13,818 nucleotides of DNA. Origin: Tannerella sp. Its GTDB lineage: Bacteria; Bacteroidota; Bacteroidia; Bacteroidales; Tannerellaceae. Below the pieces are notes generated by a model. That model did not search any database, was not told the origin of the DNA, and worked only from the letters and a program-made list of their open reading frames with translations. A program made the translations under genes and the position numbers. The DNA lies in assembly GCA_031289515.1 (NCBI GenBank), contig JAITPH010000270.1, positions 1 through 13,818 on the forward strand, given 5' to 3'. This document shows positions 6,918 through 13,061 of this stretch, piece after piece. Each line of letters starts with the position of its first letter. Within the stretch, counting starts at the first letter, position 1.

Positions 6918-6990
6918 GCGGAAGTAGCTCAGTCGATAGAGCATTAGCCTTCCAAGCTGAGGGTCGCGGGTTTGAGTCCCGTCTTCCGCT
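6918..6990 (+). tRNA. tRNA-Gly (anticodon TCC)
   Basis: A 73-nt tRNA. The acceptor stem GCGGAAG (6918-6924) pairs with CTTCCGC (6983-6989), and the discriminator is T6990. The anticodon stem TTAGC/GCTGA holds the loop CTTCCAA with TCC at 6951-6953, reading GGA and GGG. It lies 50 nt after tRNA-Tyr with no promoter match between, so they are probably one transcript. CCA is not encoded. Confidence 0.97.
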
Positions 6991-7000
6991 CTAACAATGC

Positions 7001-7038
7001 AAAAAAAAACGCTACCTGATTCGGATAGCGTTTTTTTT
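7001..7038. terminator. Bidirectional intrinsic terminator
   Basis: The stem AACGCTA (7008-7014) pairs with TAGCGTT (7026-7032) and the loop can add a CC/GG pairing. On the plus strand it ends in a run of T (7031-7038), closing the tRNA-Tyr/tRNA-Gly unit. On the minus strand the A run at 7001-7009 gives a U tract, closing the gyrB-sufE operon whose last stop is at 7050. Confidence 0.9.
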
Positions 7039-7049
7039 ATTCCTCTACG

Positions 7050-7472
7050 TCATTGTAACTTCTTCGTCATTGCCAGCGCATACAGCTTCATTTGCTTCAG
7101 CATGGCAATCAGACCATTTGAACGCAACGGCGAAAGATGCTCGTTCAGACCTATTTCCTTGATGAAATACAGATCTGCGTCGAGTATTTCCTGCGGAGTA
7201 TGACCGGACAAAACACGTATCAACAACGAAACTATACCCTTGACAATCATGGCGTCGCTCTCGCCGTGAAAAATTATATTCCCATCGACATATTCGGCAT
7301 GTAGCCAGACGCGACTTTGACATCCTTCTATCAGATTGCTTAACGTCTTGTATTTTTCATCGAAAGGAGGTATCGAGTTTCCCATATCAATGAGCAACGT
7401 GTACCTGTCCATCCATTCGTCTAAAACGGAAAATTCCTTTATAATATCGTCCTGTATTTCATTTATTGTCAT
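7050..7472 (-). CDS. SufE-family Fe-S cluster assembly protein
   Basis: A 140-residue cytosolic protein of the SufE/CsdE family, which accepts sulfur from a SufS-type cysteine desulfurase and passes it on for Fe-S cluster building. The sulfur-accepting cysteine is Cys51 in the family motif GCQSRVW (50-56). Other family features are the N-terminal helix with DWMDRY-like sequence (19-24) and the segment LSGHTPQEIL (88-97). The length matches SufE. It is the last gene of the gyrB operon, 15 nt after the glutaminyl cyclase gene, and no sufBCD or sufS lies in the window. An A-rich stretch precedes its start. SufE and CsdE cannot be separated by sequence here. Confidence 0.92.
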   Translation of the reverse strand: MTINEIQDDIIKEFSVLDEWMDRYTLLIDMGNSIPPFDEKYKTLSNLIEGCQSRVWLHAEYVDGNIIFHGESDAMIVKGIVSLLIRVLSGHTPQEILDADLYFIKEIGLNEHLSPLRSNGLIAMLKQMKLYALAMTKKLQ

Positions 7473-7487
7473 AATCCGCGTTTTTTT

Positions 7488-8495
7488 TCATTTATTATAA
7501 ATCACTTCAAGAACAGTCTGTCCGACAGCTTTAAGCGTTTGTTTGTCAATATTTTCCATACGATCGTTCATTGTATGCCAATGCGAGCCAAATCCGCTTT
7601 CGTTGTTCGGATCGTAATTAATAATGTCGATGCAGGGGATGCGCCGACCGCTTATAACGTAATGATGGTCATCAATAACACCGCCGCCGTTAGCATTTAT
7701 AAAGTATTTCCCGTAGCCGAGATTGCGGGCGGCAGTCCAAACGCGCTCTACATGCTGGCTTGCATAGCGCACCGACGTATATTCCTTGTAAAACACAGCG
7801 CTTTTAGCCCCGACCATGTCAAGAAGTATGCCAAATTGAGCCGTATAATTCGGGACGTGAGGATTCTTCGCCCAGAACTGCGAGCCGAGACACCATGTAT
7901 CCTGTCTGCTATCTTTGATAAATTCAGGCGTACCGTAGTCTTCCGCATCGAAAAAGATAATATCTATGCCGATTTCGGGCAAGGTCATTCCGATCTGGCG
8001 GGCAATCTCCAGCAAGACCCCTACCCCGCTGCCGCCATCGTCCGCTCCGTCGATATGCTTGTTGTAATTTGCCTCATCGGGGTCGTGATCGGCATACGGA
8101 CGCGTGTCCCAATGCGCAAACAAAAGTATCCGCTGCTTCTTGTCCGGATTGAACGAACCGATGATATTTACGGCATTCAGCTTATCATTATTGTAAGCCG
8201 TCAAAACAGCCGCCTGCGCATAGACCTTTGCGCCAAAACGCTCAAGCTCGGATTGCAAATATGCGGCGCAAGTCTTGTGTGCTTCAGTATTCGGCACGCG
8301 AGGGCCAAACGAAACCTGCCTGTTTACATAATAATATGCACTGTCGGAATCGAAAGACGGCGTTGATACCGAGTTAGCGGCATTACCCGCGCTTATGACG
8401 GCAACCGCAACATCTGCTTCTTTGGACGTACTTTTCCGACCGCAACATGAAAGGAGCAAACTTACTGCTATTAAATAAAAAAACTTATTCTTCAT
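7488..8495 (-). CDS. M28-family lipoprotein, probable type II glutaminyl cyclase
   Basis: A 335-residue exported zinc enzyme of the M28 fold. The N terminus is a lipoprotein signal with lipobox LLSC and Cys17 as the likely lipidated residue. Core motifs match animal-type glutaminyl-peptide cyclotransferases rather than general aminopeptidases: AHWDTRP (127-133), GADDGGSG (150-157) with the metal ligand Asp153, FFDAEDYG (181-188) with general base Glu185 and ligand Asp186, LLDMVGA (224-230) with Asp226, DDHHY with Asp276, and SHWHTMND (304-311) with Trp306 and ligand His307. The likely reaction is cyclisation of N-terminal glutamine on secreted proteins to pyroglutamate. This fits the known habit of Bacteroidota signal peptidase I substrates to begin with Gln. 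It lies in the gyrB operon, 10 nt after the C26-M19 fusion gene. A true M28 aminopeptidase remains possible. Confidence 0.85.
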   Translation of the reverse strand: MKNKFFYLIAVSLLLSCCGRKSTSKEADVAVAVISAGNAANSVSTPSFDSDSAYYYVNRQVSFGPRVPNTEAHKTCAAYLQSELERFGAKVYAQAAVLTAYNNDKLNAVNIIGSFNPDKKQRILLFAHWDTRPYADHDPDEANYNKHIDGADDGGSGVGVLLEIARQIGMTLPEIGIDIIFFDAEDYGTPEFIKDSRQDTWCLGSQFWAKNPHVPNYTAQFGILLDMVGAKSAVFYKEYTSVRYASQHVERVWTAARNLGYGKYFINANGGGVIDDHHYVISGRRIPCIDIINYDPNNESGFGSHWHTMNDRMENIDKQTLKAVGQTVLEVIYNK

Positions 8496-8505
8496 CTGTA
8501 ATTAT

Positions 8506-10278
8506 CTAAATATTTATATCCTGCACTTCTCTCATCACTCTCAACAGATTACCGCCCCATATCTTTGCAATACTATCATCAACTGCAAGCCTGCGAAGCA
8601 ATCCACCGTCATCAGCTATCAAACGCATGGTTATCTGAATCAATTCGTTAGCCGCCCGGCATCCTATAAGTTCGCCGTCGCCGTCAAAATCCGACCCTAT
8701 ACCGACATGGTCAATCCCCGCAACGTCGATGATGTGAAGGATATGTTCGATTGCATCGCTTACTGAGGCTTTTTCCGGGTCTTCATTGATAAAGCCCTTG
8801 TAAAGACAAACCTGAACTACTCCGCCGACAGACGCCAACGCCCTGATTTGGTCGTCGTCAAGGTTGCGGCGGTTATTACACAACGCGCGCGACGATGAAT
8901 GTGAAGCTATTACCGGCTTTTTGCTGTATTTCAGGACGTCGTAAAATGTACTGTCCGAGGCGTGCGAGACGTCTATCATAATGCCGAGACGATTCATTTC
9001 GGCGACAACATCTCTGCCAAACGGACTTAGCCCGCCCCACTCCACCCGACCGGCGGCCGAATCGCATATATCATTATCGCCATTATGACAAAGCGTAATA
9101 TACGAAACGCCTAATGACTTGAATCTTTGCAAGTTATTCAAGTTTTTACCTATCGCGTATCCATTCTCAATGCCTAATAAGATACTTTTCTTGCCTTCAG
9201 ACTTAAATCGAGCCAAATCTTCCGGCGTCCTTGCTATTCCGAAACGTCCGTTGCAAGTCGCCTTATTGTCAATGATTTTCGACAGTCGCCCAAGCGCGTA
9301 TCCGGTAGCCTTTTGGAGAGAAGCGTCGTCGCGTTCTCCCTGCGGAACATACGCCACCATAAAAGCCGCATCAATACGACCTTCTTCCATCAACGGAATA
9401 TTCACTTTTCCGCCTTCTTTCCTGCATAAATCAAAATCCGTGAAAATCATTGGCGTATCGGTATGAGAATCAACAGTAATGATGCGGTTATGCAGACGTT
9501 TAGCCTCTGCGAAAACGGCGGCTTTGTTTACATGATAACGGAACAAATTCAGCATATCGTCGTTGCCTGCGACGGCCAAGTGTTCCGGATGCCACTGCAC
9601 GCTGAAAACCGGATATTCGGGATGCTCCATCGCCTCGTTCAATCCGTCCGGCGATGTCGCCGTAGCGACAAACTCCGGCGCTAAATCCTTAACTCCCTGA
9701 TGATGAAACGAATTAACATACATATCCGGACTTGCAGGATTGTTCAGGGCTTTGCGCAACTTTGAAGGAATTTCGGTCAACGTTACTTTATGGGTAACGA
9801 CATTGCGGGCTTCATCCTGACTATGTTTCAATGCGTCTTTCGAAAACTGAGAGTGAATGTCCTGATAAAGCGAGCCGCCAAAAGCCACATTTATAAGTTG
9901 ATGCCCGCGGCAAATACCGAATATCGGCAACTGACGGTTGAACGCAAGCCGCAACAACAAAAAATCGTATTCATCGCGGTAGGAATCCATGCCGTCGAGT
10001 TCCGGGACAGGCTTCTCGCCAAAAAAATCGGGCACGATATCGCCGCCGCCCGAAAATATCAGGCCGTCAAGATTTTCGACAACCGAAGCAAGGGCTGCAA
10101 TATCCGTCGTAACCGGCAGCAACACAGGCGCTCCGCCAGCTAATACTACAGATTGAAAATAAGGCTCTGCAATGCACGAAAGACCATCCTTCCGGTTTAC
10201 CGAAATACCGATTACAGGTCTCCGAAAGGATGAGTCCGATGTTTTATCGTCAATATTTTCGTACAGAGCGCCGAGCAT
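8506..10278 (-). CDS. Fused peptidase C26 / peptidase M19 enzyme
   Basis: A 590-residue two-domain hydrolase. Residues about 20-255 are a class I glutamine-amidotransferase-like domain of the C26 family (gamma-glutamyl hydrolases, PuuD type). Its triad is intact: Cys123 in FGICRGHQLIN, His230 and Glu232 in QWHPEH. Residues about 265-585 are a renal dipeptidase-like domain (peptidase M19) with every expected zinc ligand: His272 and Asp274 in DSHTD, Glu371 in GIENG, His439 in DVSHAS, His460 in ASHSS and Asp530 in GSDFDG. No signal peptide is seen, so it should be cytosolic. A plausible role is two-step breakdown of gamma-glutamyl compounds, with the first domain freeing the gamma-glutamyl group and the second cutting dipeptides; this is inference. 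Its ATG shares one base with the gyrB stop (TAATG). There is no frameshift or internal stop at the domain junction, so the fusion is real in this sequence. Confidence 0.9.
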   Translation of the reverse strand: MLGALYENIDDKTSDSSFRRPVIGISVNRKDGLSCIAEPYFQSVVLAGGAPVLLPVTTDIAALASVVENLDGLIFSGGGDIVPDFFGEKPVPELDGMDSYRDEYDFLLLRLAFNRQLPIFGICRGHQLINVAFGGSLYQDIHSQFSKDALKHSQDEARNVVTHKVTLTEIPSKLRKALNNPASPDMYVNSFHHQGVKDLAPEFVATATSPDGLNEAMEHPEYPVFSVQWHPEHLAVAGNDDMLNLFRYHVNKAAVFAEAKRLHNRIITVDSHTDTPMIFTDFDLCRKEGGKVNIPLMEEGRIDAAFMVAYVPQGERDDASLQKATGYALGRLSKIIDNKATCNGRFGIARTPEDLARFKSEGKKSILLGIENGYAIGKNLNNLQRFKSLGVSYITLCHNGDNDICDSAAGRVEWGGLSPFGRDVVAEMNRLGIMIDVSHASDSTFYDVLKYSKKPVIASHSSSRALCNNRRNLDDDQIRALASVGGVVQVCLYKGFINEDPEKASVSDAIEHILHIIDVAGIDHVGIGSDFDGDGELIGCRAANELIQITMRLIADDGGLLRRLAVDDSIAKIWGGNLLRVMREVQDINI

Positions 10279-12236
10279 TATGCATCAATATTAGCATAAG
10301 TCGCATTTTCTTCGATAAACTCGCGACGCGGGGCAACGTCTTCGCCCATAAGCATAGCGAAGGTAGAATCAGCCTCAACCGCGTTATCTATCGTTATCTG
10401 TTTCAATGTCCGGTTATCCGGATTCATCGTCGTATCCCACAACTGATGGTCGTTCATCTCGCCCAAACCTTTGTATCGCTGCGTATGCACCTGACTTTCA
10501 TTGCCTCCGGCATGAGTCTCGATAAACATCTGACGTTGTTGTTCCGTCCAGCAATACTCTTCGGTTTTCCCTTTCTTGCAAAGATACAGCGGTGGAGTAG
10601 CAAGATATACGTAACCGTTATCAATCAGAGCGCGCATGCGGCGGAAGAAGAATGTCAGAATCAGGGTCGCAATATGGCTTCCATCGACGTCGGCATCGGT
10701 CATGATTATCACCTTGTGATAACGTATTTTGCTAATATTCAACTCTTTGCTATCTTCATCCGTCCCGATTGTAACACCCATCGCCCGAAAAATATTTTGA
10801 ATTTCATCGCTTTCAAACACTTTATGATCCATTGCTTTCTCGACATTCAAAATCTTTCCGCGCAAGGGCAGTATCGCCTGAAAATTACGGTCGCGTCCCT
10901 GTTTTGCCGTTCCGCCTGCCGAATCTCCCTCGACAAGGAACAACTCGCACTCGGCAGCATCTTTTGAAGAGCAGTCAGCCAATTTACCGGGCAGTCCGCC
11001 GCCTGTCAAAGGCGATTTGCGCTGTATCAAGTCACGCGCTTTGCGAGCTGCCTCTCGTGCTGTTGCCGCCAGAATCACTTTGTCTACGATGATTTTCGCT
11101 TCTTTCGGATGTTCTTCCAGAAAGAAGCCTAACGCATCGCCTACTGCCATCTGTACTGCGCCCATCACCTCATCGTTGCCGAGCTTTGTCTTGGTTTGTC
11201 CTTCAAACTGAGGCTCAGCCACTTTAATAGAAATGACGGCTGTCAATCCTTCGCGGAAGTCATCGCCTTTGATTTCAATTTTTACTTTTTCAAGCAGTTT
11301 GGAATCTTCGGCGTATTTCTTTAATGTACGAGTCAATCCGATACGGAATCCTGTCAAGTGTGTTCCTCCTTCAATCGTATTGATATTATTGACATACGAG
11401 AACACGCTTTCGTTGTACGAGGTATTGTATGTCATGGCTACTTCGACCGGAATACCTTGTTTTTCGGTCTTGATATGAATAATATCCTGAATAAGAAGGT
11501 CTTTGGCGCGATCAATATAGCTCACAAATTCTTTCAATCCTTCGTCGGAATGAAAGACTTCCGATTTATACGTTCCGTCGTCTTTTATCACTCTTTTATC
11601 CGTGAGTATCAGGTTGATGCCGGCATTAAGAAAAGCAAGTTCCCGCATACGGTTTGCCAATATTTCATATTTAAACTCCGTCGTAATCGTAAAAATCTTT
11701 TCGTCGGGTTTGAAAATAATCACAGTACCGGTATGGTCGCTCACTCCGACTTCCTTTACTTCGGCCAGGGGCTTCCCTATCGAATACTCCTGTTCATAAA
11801 TCTTGCCGTCACGGTGGACTTCGGCTTTAAGATAGCGCGAAAGCGCATTAACGCACGAAACGCCTACGCCGTGCAATCCGCCGGATACCTTATATGTGCC
11901 TTTGTCGAACTTGCCGCCGGCATGAAGGACGGTCAGCACGACTTCCAACGCCGATTTACCTTCTTTCTCGTGAAAATCGACAGGGATACCGCGTCCATCA
12001 TCTGTTACACGGATGGAATTGTCCTCGGTTATTACCACTTCGATATTGTTGCAGTAACCGGCCAGCGCCTCGTCTATCGAGTTATCTATCACCTCGTAGA
12101 CCAAGTGGTGAAGCCCTTTTTCACCTGTGTCTCCAATATACATTGCAGGACGCTTGCGTACTGCTTCCAAACCTTCAAGCACCTGAATATTCTTCGACGA
12201 ATACTCATTACTCGCATCTTTCAATTCTTCATTCAT
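10278..12236 (-). CDS. gyrB: DNA gyrase subunit B
   Basis: A 652-residue ATPase subunit of DNA gyrase, which introduces negative supercoils together with GyrA. The GHKL ATPase domain shows EVIDNSIDEA (48-57) with Glu48 and Asn52, DDGRGIPVD (79-87) and GGLHGVGV (119-126), followed by the QTK loop (347-349). The TOPRIM domain has Glu436 in LVEGDSAGG and Asp514/Asp516 in MTDADVDGS. The C-terminal tail contains QRYKGLGEMN (586-595). The length fits the shorter GyrB without the large insert of the E. coli protein. It is more likely GyrB than ParE because of the overall family pattern, especially the N-terminal IQVLEGLEAVRKRPAMYIGD segment. It is the first gene of a four-gene operon and overlaps the next gene by one base. 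Confidence 0.95.
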   Translation of the reverse strand: MNEELKDASNEYSSKNIQVLEGLEAVRKRPAMYIGDTGEKGLHHLVYEVIDNSIDEALAGYCNNIEVVITEDNSIRVTDDGRGIPVDFHEKEGKSALEVVLTVLHAGGKFDKGTYKVSGGLHGVGVSCVNALSRYLKAEVHRDGKIYEQEYSIGKPLAEVKEVGVSDHTGTVIIFKPDEKIFTITTEFKYEILANRMRELAFLNAGINLILTDKRVIKDDGTYKSEVFHSDEGLKEFVSYIDRAKDLLIQDIIHIKTEKQGIPVEVAMTYNTSYNESVFSYVNNINTIEGGTHLTGFRIGLTRTLKKYAEDSKLLEKVKIEIKGDDFREGLTAVISIKVAEPQFEGQTKTKLGNDEVMGAVQMAVGDALGFFLEEHPKEAKIIVDKVILAATAREAARKARDLIQRKSPLTGGGLPGKLADCSSKDAAECELFLVEGDSAGGTAKQGRDRNFQAILPLRGKILNVEKAMDHKVFESDEIQNIFRAMGVTIGTDEDSKELNISKIRYHKVIIMTDADVDGSHIATLILTFFFRRMRALIDNGYVYLATPPLYLCKKGKTEEYCWTEQQRQMFIETHAGGNESQVHTQRYKGLGEMNDHQLWDTTMNPDNRTLKQITIDNAVEADSTFAMLMGEDVAPRREFIEENATYANIDA

Positions 12237-12276
12237 AAGTCCTATTAAAATTTATACTATTCTTCTAAAAAGCCAA

Positions 12277-12307
12277 CAAATGTAGCAATTTTTTTTCATT
12301 CGGCGAA
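12277..12307 (-). promoter_or_regulatory. Promoter of the gyrB operon
   Basis: The minus strand has TACATTTG (12284-12277), an exact -7 match, and TTCG at the exact 19-nt spacing (12307-12304), one mismatch from the -33 TTTG. Transcription would start near 12270, giving a leader of about 34 nt before gyrB. Confidence 0.7.
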
Positions 12308-12338
12308 ACGTTCGGGAGTAAAAAATTGCAAACTTGTC

Positions 12339-12369
12339 AAAAAAAAAGGGGAACCGTACGAAGTCCCCC
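12339..12369 (-). terminator. Strong terminator after tRNA-Glu(CTC)
   Basis: On the minus strand GGGGGAC pairs with GTTCCCC (7 bp with one G-U pair) around an 8-nt loop, followed by nine T. It ends the rpsT/tRNA-Glu transcript just before the gyrB promoter. Confidence 0.92.
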
Positions 12370-12375
12370 AAATTG

Positions 12376-12447
12376 TAGCCCGTAGGGGAATCGAACCCCT
12401 CTTTTGAGAATGAGAATCTCACGTCCTAACCGATAGACGAACAGGCC
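12376..12447 (-). tRNA. tRNA-Glu (anticodon CTC)
   Basis: A 72-nt tRNA. The acceptor GGCCTGT pairs with ACGGGCT (first pair is G-U), and the discriminator is A. The anticodon stem TGAGA/TCTCA encloses the loop TTCTCAT, so the anticodon is CTC (12414-12412), reading GAG only. The T arm AGGGG-TTCGATT-CCCCT is standard and CCA is not encoded. It differs from the copy at 12820-12891 at six positions, five of them in the anticodon arm and two of the stem pairs changed on both sides. A terminator lies between it and rpsT. Confidence 0.93.
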
Positions 12448-12456
12448 ATCGAAAGC

Positions 12457-12488
12457 AAATAAAAGCCGAACTGTCCGAAAGTTCAGCT
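12457..12488 (-). terminator. Terminator or attenuator after rpsT
   Basis: On the minus strand AGCTGAACT (12488-12480) pairs with AGTTCGGCT (12472-12464), 9 bp with one U-G pair, around the loop TTCGGAC. TTTATTT follows, a moderate U tract. The mismatch this arm has on the plus strand becomes a G-U pair only in minus-strand RNA, which fixes the orientation. It lies 36 nt after the rpsT stop and upstream of tRNA-Glu(CTC). Confidence 0.8.
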
Positions 12489-12523
12489 TCTTATCCTCCA
12501 CTGACGCAGAATGCGTCAAATCA

Positions 12524-12781
12524 TTAGGCGCTCAGCGTATTAACGCGCTTTGCCAGCTTCGACTTCAGATTGCCTGCCTTGTTCTTGTGAATAACGTTGC
12601 GTTTCGCCAATTTGTCGAGCATTGAGCATACTTTCGGGAACAATTCCTTTACTTCATCGTTGTTTGTTGAAATACGAATCTTCTTCAAAGCATTACGCAT
12701 TGTCTTCGCTGCGTATCTGTTACGCAATGTACGAGCTTTAATCTGACGAACTCTCTTTACTGATGATTTGTGATTAGCCAT
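12524..12781 (-). CDS. rpsT: 30S ribosomal protein S20
   Basis: An 85-residue, lysine- and arginine-rich, mostly helical protein that binds 16S rRNA in the body of the small subunit. The N terminus MANHKSSVKRVRQ and the region NVIHKNKAGNLKSKLAKRVN (59-78) are characteristic of S20. Length is normal. The leader is very A-rich, with AAAGGA about 12 nt before the ATG. No promoter match lies between it and the upstream tRNA-Glu(TTC), so it is probably transcribed from the promoter before that tRNA. S20 represses its own translation in E. coli; no sign of that mechanism can be judged here. Confidence 0.96.
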   Translation of the reverse strand: MANHKSSVKRVRQIKARTLRNRYAAKTMRNALKKIRISTNNDEVKELFPKVCSMLDKLAKRNVIHKNKAGNLKSKLAKRVNTLSA

Positions 12782-12819
12782 CTTTTTTTTATTCCTTTAT
12801 TTTGTTCTTTTAAATTTCG

Positions 12820-12891
12820 TAGCCCGTAGGGGAATCGAACCCCTCTTTCAAGAATGAAAATCTTGCGTCCTAGCCGATAGACGAACAGGCC
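12820..12891 (-). tRNA. tRNA-Glu (anticodon TTC)
   Basis: A 72-nt tRNA with the same acceptor, T arm and discriminator as the copy at 12376-12447. The anticodon stem CAAGA/TCTTG holds the loop TTTTCAT, giving anticodon TTC (12858-12856), the usual glutamate tRNA reading GAA and GAG. CCA is not encoded. It is the first element of the tRNA-Glu/rpsT transcript. Confidence 0.96.
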
Positions 12892-12954
12892 ATCTTCGCA
12901 TCATAACAAGCAAATACCGATTTGTCAGCATATCGTTTTGCCATTTTGCGAGCG

Positions 12955-12985
12955 CAAAGATACTGCTTTTTATTTACCCGGCAAA
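12955..12985 (-). promoter_or_regulatory. Full promoter of tRNA-Glu(TTC)/rpsT
   Basis: The minus strand has TTTG (12985-12982), a 19-nt spacer and TATCTTTG (12962-12955), an exact match to the Bacteroidota consensus. Transcription would start near 12948, leaving a leader of nearly 60 nt before tRNA-Glu(TTC). Confidence 0.88.
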
Positions 12986-13036
12986 TTTTTTCCGTTATTT
13001 TTTTTCCGAGACTGCCGGTTTTTCACAAGAATGACT

Positions 13037-13044
13037 TACTTTTG
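13037..13044 (+). promoter_or_regulatory. -7 box for recO
   Basis: TACTTTTG fits TAnnTTTG and lies 17 nt before the recO ATG, implying a leader of only about 10 nt. The -33 position (GCCG) does not match. It is divergent from the tRNA-Glu/rpsT promoter. Confidence 0.5.
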
Positions 13045-13061
13045 CAGCTAAAATTCCGGAT

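Noticed and set aside
10278..12236. Topoisomerase IV subunit ParE instead of GyrB
   Set aside because: Short type II B subunits can be either, but the N-terminal sequence and C-terminal QRYKGLGEMN region fit Bacteroidota GyrB; an alignment with both paralogues would settle it.
11358..12248. Long plus-strand frame opposite gyrB (also 7539-8366 opposite the glutaminyl cyclase and 10230-10967 opposite gyrB)
   Set aside because: These are antisense shadows of strongly recognised genes; the translations show no family features.
12237..12338. Replication origin near gyrB or recF
   Set aside because: I looked for DnaA boxes (TTATCCACA and its complement) in the gaps and saw no cluster; the closest, TTATCCTCC near 12491, has two mismatches. 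dnaA and dnaN are absent.
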